In this document: positions 60,606 through 64,000 of the stretch, in pieces
Layout of the letters: each line of letters starts with the position of its first letter
Numbering within the stretch: the stretch's first letter is position 1
NCBI RefSeq assembly: GCF_028826105.1
Contig: NZ_JAQGPL010000001.1
Span: 5,110,501-5,174,500 of the forward strand
Reading direction: 5' to 3'
Origin: Paenibacillus humicola
GTDB taxonomy: Bacteria; Bacillota; Bacilli; Paenibacillales; Paenibacillaceae
DNA length: 64,000 nt
Translations under genes and position numbers: made by a program
Notes under the pieces: generated by a model
The model's database searches: none
Told to the model about the DNA's origin: nothing
The model's input: only the letters and a program-made list of their open reading frames with translations

Positions 60606-61484
60606 ATGAAGACCTTATATTTGACATTAAAGCGATACTGTATACTGATTTTAAACATTGCGGTATTAAAATATCTATTTCCTGCTCCAAAAATATTGAC
60701 AGTAGAGGAATCAATTTTAAGGATCACCGAAAATAAAAAATCGGTCAGCAGATTTGGCGACGGCGAGCTTTGGTGTTTATTAGGTGGTGGGATCAGGTAC
60801 CAAAATTCGGATCCGTTGTTGGCAAACCGGCTGAAAGAAATCCTATTGTCCAGGGAGAAAGAAATCGAAGTCTGTCTGCCGGATGTGTTCAGTACGAACC
60901 GTCTTTCACTAAGGACAGCCGAGAATCAATACTTTTGGAAAAACCACATTGTCGACCATAGGATGGACTGGTATCGCGCAATTAATTGGAAAAGAACATA
61001 TCTGAATACCGCTATTAGCCGTTTTTATATTCCTTTTATGGATAAAAAGCAGAGCAAAAAACAGCTTTCTTCTTAAAAAGCTTTGGGAAGCTCAAGATGT
61101 ACTGATCGTTGAAGGTTTGGCGTAGGGAATGATTTGTTTCGCAACGCAAAAAGTATTTCAAGAATTTTGTGTCCCTCAGAGAATGCATTTTTTAAATATA
61201 ACGAAATTCTGAGCGCCGTAAAAGAATATGATACCGATGTCTTAGTATTAATTGCGTTGGGGCCAACCGCTACCATTTTGGCTTACGATTTGGGAATGAC
61301 GGGATATTGGGCAATCGATATCGGACACATTGATTTGGAATACGAATGGATGAATCGAGGTGCGGAAAGGCAAGAAAAAGTTGAAGGAAAATATGTAAAT
61401 GAAGTTGCGGACGGAAATGTAGTTAACGAAACATTGGATAAAGAAGATATATATTGGAAACAAATTAAGAAAACGATCGCCTGA
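60606..61484 (+). pseudogene. GT-D-fold glycosyltransferase (DUF1792 type), frameshifted
   Basis: The first frame (ATG 60606, GGGAGA upstream) has a hydrophobic N-terminus and the family motif SVSRFGDGELWCLLGGG, and stops at 61076. Shifting one frame continues SFLLKKLWEAQDVLIVEG. A second shift near 61120 continues VGNDLFRNAKSISRILCPSE and the C-terminal motifs LVLIALGPTATILAYDLG and IDIGHIDLEYEW to TGA 61484. The missing bases around 61117-61125 remove residues that normally follow VEGE. Two indels make it inactive. Such enzymes add sugars to serine-rich surface proteins in Gram-positives. Confidence 0.78.
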
Positions 61485-61873
61485 CGAAGGCAACACAAAG
61501 CAAGAGTCTGTCAAGAAGTTTGTGTAAACTCATGTATAAGGAATTCCCCCGGAGGGGGAATTGGCCCGTTAAAGTGCTCACACCGACTCGATCTGGGAAG
61601 AAGACCGAAAGCTGGAGCAGCATTTTGTCCCCATCACGGCTACAGCAATCTTAAAACAAAAGAGGTTAACCAAGCATTAAGCTGGCTAACCTCATATTAC
61701 GAAATTATTTTACAGACACCAAAACAACGCTGCGCTCCTATTGTAGCAGCCGTGTTGTACCTTATTAATTTGTGCTAATTAGTTCCCCCTGAAAAAATCG
61801 AGGTTCTTGGACAAAGAAAAAGGAATTCGAGCACTCAGAATGGAAATTGTTGTTGTCGAGGCAACAAGAACCA
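61485..61873. other. AT-rich gap with a possible IS end
   Basis: No intact gene. Bases 61505-61530 (AGTCTGTCAAGAAG then TTTGTGTAAACTC) resemble the terminal repeat of IS256-family elements, but no transposase or second end is seen. A hairpin at 61662-61693 lies on the right. The stretch 61800-61870 shows a GGAATTCG/CGAATTCC inverted repeat close to the next gene. Confidence 0.4.
61662..61693 (-). terminator. Hairpin with T-rich flank
   Basis: GAGGTTAACC and GGCTAACCTC, one mismatch; on the minus strand followed by TTTTGTTTT. Possible terminator of the small secreted-protein operon to its right. Confidence 0.5.
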
Positions 61874-62182
61874 TCACGAGGGGCGAATTCCGTAATCGTA
61901 GAATTCTTCAGTGCCCCTCAAAAATCCTTCTTTTGAGGTGGTCGACCATGTTAAAAATCCAAAATCATCAACTAACCCTGTGATACCCCAAACTTTGGGA
62001 TGGACTGCAGCAGTCTGGTACTGCGTTGGAGTTGTCCCGCTCGCGGTTTTTGCTCCTGAGACAGCAACGTAAGCAGTAACGGTTTGAGCACAATAATGAT
62101 GTGTTGTTGCTGCCGAAGCTACAGAAGCAAATGATAAAATAAGAGATGCACCAATAATTATTGCTTTGAATTTCAATTTCAT
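61874..62182 (-). CDS. Small secreted protein of unknown function
   Basis: 102 residues with a clear signal peptide (KAIIIGASLILSFASVASA). The mature part has TVTAYVAVSGAKTASGTTP and AAVHPKVWG, faintly like the start of a 3D domain (double-psi barrel), but the rest does not match and it is too short for that fold. AAGGATG lies before ATG 62182. It starts 21 bp after the stop of the membrane-anchored gene, probably one operon. Not recognised. Confidence 0.6.
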   Translation of the reverse strand: MKLKFKAIIIGASLILSFASVASAATTHHYCAQTVTAYVAVSGAKTASGTTPTQYQTAAVHPKVWGITGLVDDFGFLTWSTTSKEGFLRGTEEFYDYGIRPS

Positions 62183-62203
62183 TATAAACACATCCTTATT
62201 ATT

Positions 62204-62779
62204 TTATTGTGTTCTTTCAGTTCCAACTAATTCGCCTGTCTTTGGATCAAAATATAGCTTAGTAAGCTTGTGATTCTCATCTTGACCTACTACTGCAAAA
62301 TGTACTCCTTGTTCATCTTTCTTAACTGTAAAATGATAACCTTTAGGCCATGTCTCTCCAGGCTTTAAATTATTTTTCTTTGCCTGATCCACCATATAAG
62401 GTGAGTCTAATAATAGTTCACCTGGAGATATTAGTTCGGAGTCTTTAAAATTCTCGAGTACTGTTTTATTGATTACAATTTTACCATTTTTTATGTTAAG
62501 TATGAGTACGCTCTTTTTTTCTTTACTTCCAAACATCATATTCCAAATAGATCTTTTTCCGTTGCTTCCAAGTGTAGTTGTTTTCTTGTCTAATTCATCA
62601 ACACTTGTTATTAACATGAGTTTGGCATTTTTATCCCATGCTAACGCTTCTTCATTTCCTAGTTTATATGCCTCTAGTAAAGTTAGTTCCTTATCATGAG
62701 TGAAGAAAAAATGATATCCAGCACCACCACACAACAATACTAAAAAAACTACGATAGCAAATAGATATCTTCTTTTCAT
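62204..62779 (-). CDS. Membrane-anchored extracytoplasmic protein of unknown function
   Basis: 191 residues. One N-terminal membrane anchor (residues 5-22) after MKRR, then a hydrophilic external domain. The end, KLYFDPKTGELVGTE, resembles the closing hairpin of PepSY-like domains, but I cannot assign it firmly. AGGAGGG lies upstream of ATG 62779, about 13 bp away. First gene of a two-gene AT-rich operon. Not recognised. Confidence 0.62.
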   Translation of the reverse strand: MKRRYLFAIVVFLVLLCGGAGYHFFFTHDKELTLLEAYKLGNEEALAWDKNAKLMLITSVDELDKKTTTLGSNGKRSIWNMMFGSKEKKSVLILNIKNGKIVINKTVLENFKDSELISPGELLLDSPYMVDQAKKNNLKPGETWPKGYHFTVKKDEQGVHFAVVGQDENHKLTKLYFDPKTGELVGTERTQ

Positions 62780-63429
62780 ATATTAGTATGATGACCCTCC
62801 TTTTTGTTTGCGCTTTCGCGTTTTGAAAAGAAAAGGAGAGTTAATTAATTCCAGTCGGCACTTAAATTCTAGCATGTGCCTGTATATTAATATATAGTAT
62901 TTTTTTCCTCTTATAGTTTTTTCATGGAGCATTTTAACGGACAAAATCATTCATAAAAAGACATGAAATCTTGAAATCTATCGGACTTAGGGTTTAAAAC
63001 AAATACAATAGAACCTCTTCTTGCGTTGGGAAGGGCCTTTCTTCTCGGACATCTGTATATAAACCACTATTTTGTGCAATAGTCCGGCCCTTCCGGAACA
63101 TGGACCTTACAGCAAATCGAAGCAATTCGGCGAAAATGAAAAAACGGCCTTGTCGTCATCGATGCGAACAGAGGCCGTTTTTGGTTGTTGGTTCATAAAG
63201 CAAAATCGCCACTCATGACCAAATTTGGGCGAATATCAGGGTTGAAAATTCGCGTCTACGCGACCGGGGCCGTCGCAACGGCTTTGAGAGAACTAGGTGG
63301 TCAGTGCAACGTGGGATCTGGATTAAACGAAGTACCTGCCGTGGGACTCCTTACCGGGTTTAACGGTATATAATTCCAGTGATTGGGTGATATTAAATTA
63401 AAAAATCATGACTAAATGGAGGTTTAAAG
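62780..63429. other. 650-bp gap in the AT-rich tail
   Basis: Holds the promoter of the preceding operon, a terminator-like hairpin (63141-63183) and, at about 63190-63380, a more GC-rich patch. Short frames on both strands of that patch look protein-like (plus strand ELGGQCNVGSGLNEVPAVG) but have no ribosome site, so it may be a gene relic. Otherwise nothing seen. Confidence 0.5.
63141..63183. terminator. Isolated terminator-like hairpin
   Basis: Arms AAAAACGGCCT and AGGCCGTTTTT around 21 bases, with T-runs in both directions and no intact gene on either side. Probably left from a lost gene. Confidence 0.65.
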
Positions 63430-63933
63430 ATGTCTTCAAAAATAATCAGGTTAATTATTATTACAGGGTTGTTTTCAATTTTATTTCCAGGAGCATTATT
63501 TGCGTCTGGAAGGCAAAATATTGAGGCGTTTTCACTTGCAGTTCAGAACCAGTCCATCAAGCAAGCAGTAAATGAATTTCAAAAAAGGGTTGCTAAAAAT
63601 GTAAATTTGCCACAGGTCTCTCCATTCTCACCTACAAGTGCAAGTGGTTCGGTCAATGACAATATGCTTGAACTCGAATATATAAACGACACGACAAAAA
63701 GAATGTTAAAGGTTGTTGTTGGTACAGAGGAAAATAAACCACAGATAAGTAGTATACAAAAAAATGTAACTTTAAAAAATGGAATTGAAGCACACTATGT
63801 AATAAAAAGATCGTTTGTGCATCTGAATCTCGAAAAAAACGGATTGCACTACAATATTGGCCTTAGTAAAAATGGTGTTTCTGAAGAGGATACGTTAAAT
63901 GAATTAATGTTGGTTGCAGAAAGCTTAAATTAA
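63430..63933 (+). CDS. Secreted protein of unknown function
   Basis: 167 residues. Signal peptide (RLIIITGLFSILFPGALFASG), then a mature domain of about 140 residues with SVNDNMLELEYINDTTKR and a closing HLNLEKNGLHYNIGLSK, which recalls extracytoplasmic DUF4367-like sensor domains. TGGAGG lies 7 bp before the ATG. Monocistronic with its own terminator. AT-rich codon use like the rest of the tail. Not firmly recognised. Confidence 0.68.
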   Translation: MSSKIIRLIIITGLFSILFPGALFASGRQNIEAFSLAVQNQSIKQAVNEFQKRVAKNVNLPQVSPFSPTSASGSVNDNMLELEYINDTTKRMLKVVVGTEENKPQISSIQKNVTLKNGIEAHYVIKRSFVHLNLEKNGLHYNIGLSKNGVSEEDTLNELMLVAESLN

Positions 63934-63934
63934 A

Positions 63935-63966
63935 AAGAAGGGGGTGCCTTAACCCCCTTCTTTTTT
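63935..63966 (+). terminator. Terminator of the last secreted-protein gene
   Basis: AAGAAGGGGGT and ACCCCCTTCTT stem around GCCTTA with a T6 tail, directly after the stop codon. Confidence 0.93.
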
Positions 63967-64000
63967 ATTACCATGTCTCGAAAGTCCCTGTTCCCGCGCA

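Noticed and set aside
61500..61760. Complete insertion sequence
   Set aside because: Only one IS256-like end is suggested; no transposase frame and no second inverted repeat or target duplication.
63185..63373. 62-codon plus-strand frame in the AT-rich tail
   Set aside because: Starts inside the terminator-like hairpin region without ribosome site; kept only as a possible relic.

Overview
The window looks like chromosomal DNA from a GC-rich, spore-forming Firmicute of the Paenibacillaceae (Paenibacillus or Cohnella type). The reasons are strong Shine-Dalgarno sites, many carbohydrate ABC transporters with LplB/LplC-type permeases, a YesN-like AraC regulator, a GbsR-type regulator, a class II ribonucleotide reductase with NrdR boxes, and an S-box (SAM-I) riboswitch. 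I saw no tRNA, rRNA, CRISPR array or intact insertion sequence.

Layout. (1) 1-4884: metal resistance. A divergent locus has a MarR-type regulator and an ArsO-like flavoprotein on the minus strand (cut by the left edge) and arsR-arsB-arsC on the plus strand, followed by a convergent chrA. (2) 5000-16222: DUF202 protein, DHA2 drug exporter, ROK regulator, a large secreted agarase-like glycoside hydrolase, a DHFR-like protein, a frameshifted AraC regulator, a VOC protein, a DUF6223 protein and a two-component system. (3) 16347-26390: nrdJ, a luciferase-like monooxygenase, a GPH sugar symporter, a SWIM/SNF2 helicase and an NmrA-like reductase. (4) 26424-30845: secreted RCC1-repeat propeller genes, one intact (7 repeats), one reduced to a remnant, and one with 14 repeats split by a single in-frame TGA. 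A fourth, 7-repeat paralogue lies at 46148-48397. (5) 31133-35280: a divergent cluster of two small GT2 glycosyltransferases and a PIG-L deacetylase facing an ATP-grasp ligase and a PHP phosphoesterase. This is the best candidate for an undescribed pathway. (6) 35390-43043: M24 peptidase, an oligosaccharide ABC system and its YesN-like regulator, with tandem repeats on both sides of the regulator. (7) 43450-56944: assorted genes including SAM-riboswitch-controlled hom, a GbsR regulator beside the stump of an OpuAC gene, an acyltransferase, a TetR/MFS pair, and a sugar ABC operon (to 60370) that ends in a glycosidase. (8) 60480-64000: an AT-rich tail with a broken GT-D glycosyltransferase and small secreted proteins of unknown function, probably an acquired island.

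Gene decay is a striking theme. At least seven loci are frameshifted, interrupted or reduced to 3' stumps (AraC, two RCC1 genes, amidase, DUF421, OpuAC, GT-D), and three further short orphan reading frames look like C-terminal remains. Either this region is eroding by deletion and repeat recombination, or the assembly carries indel errors. Read mapping would separate the two.
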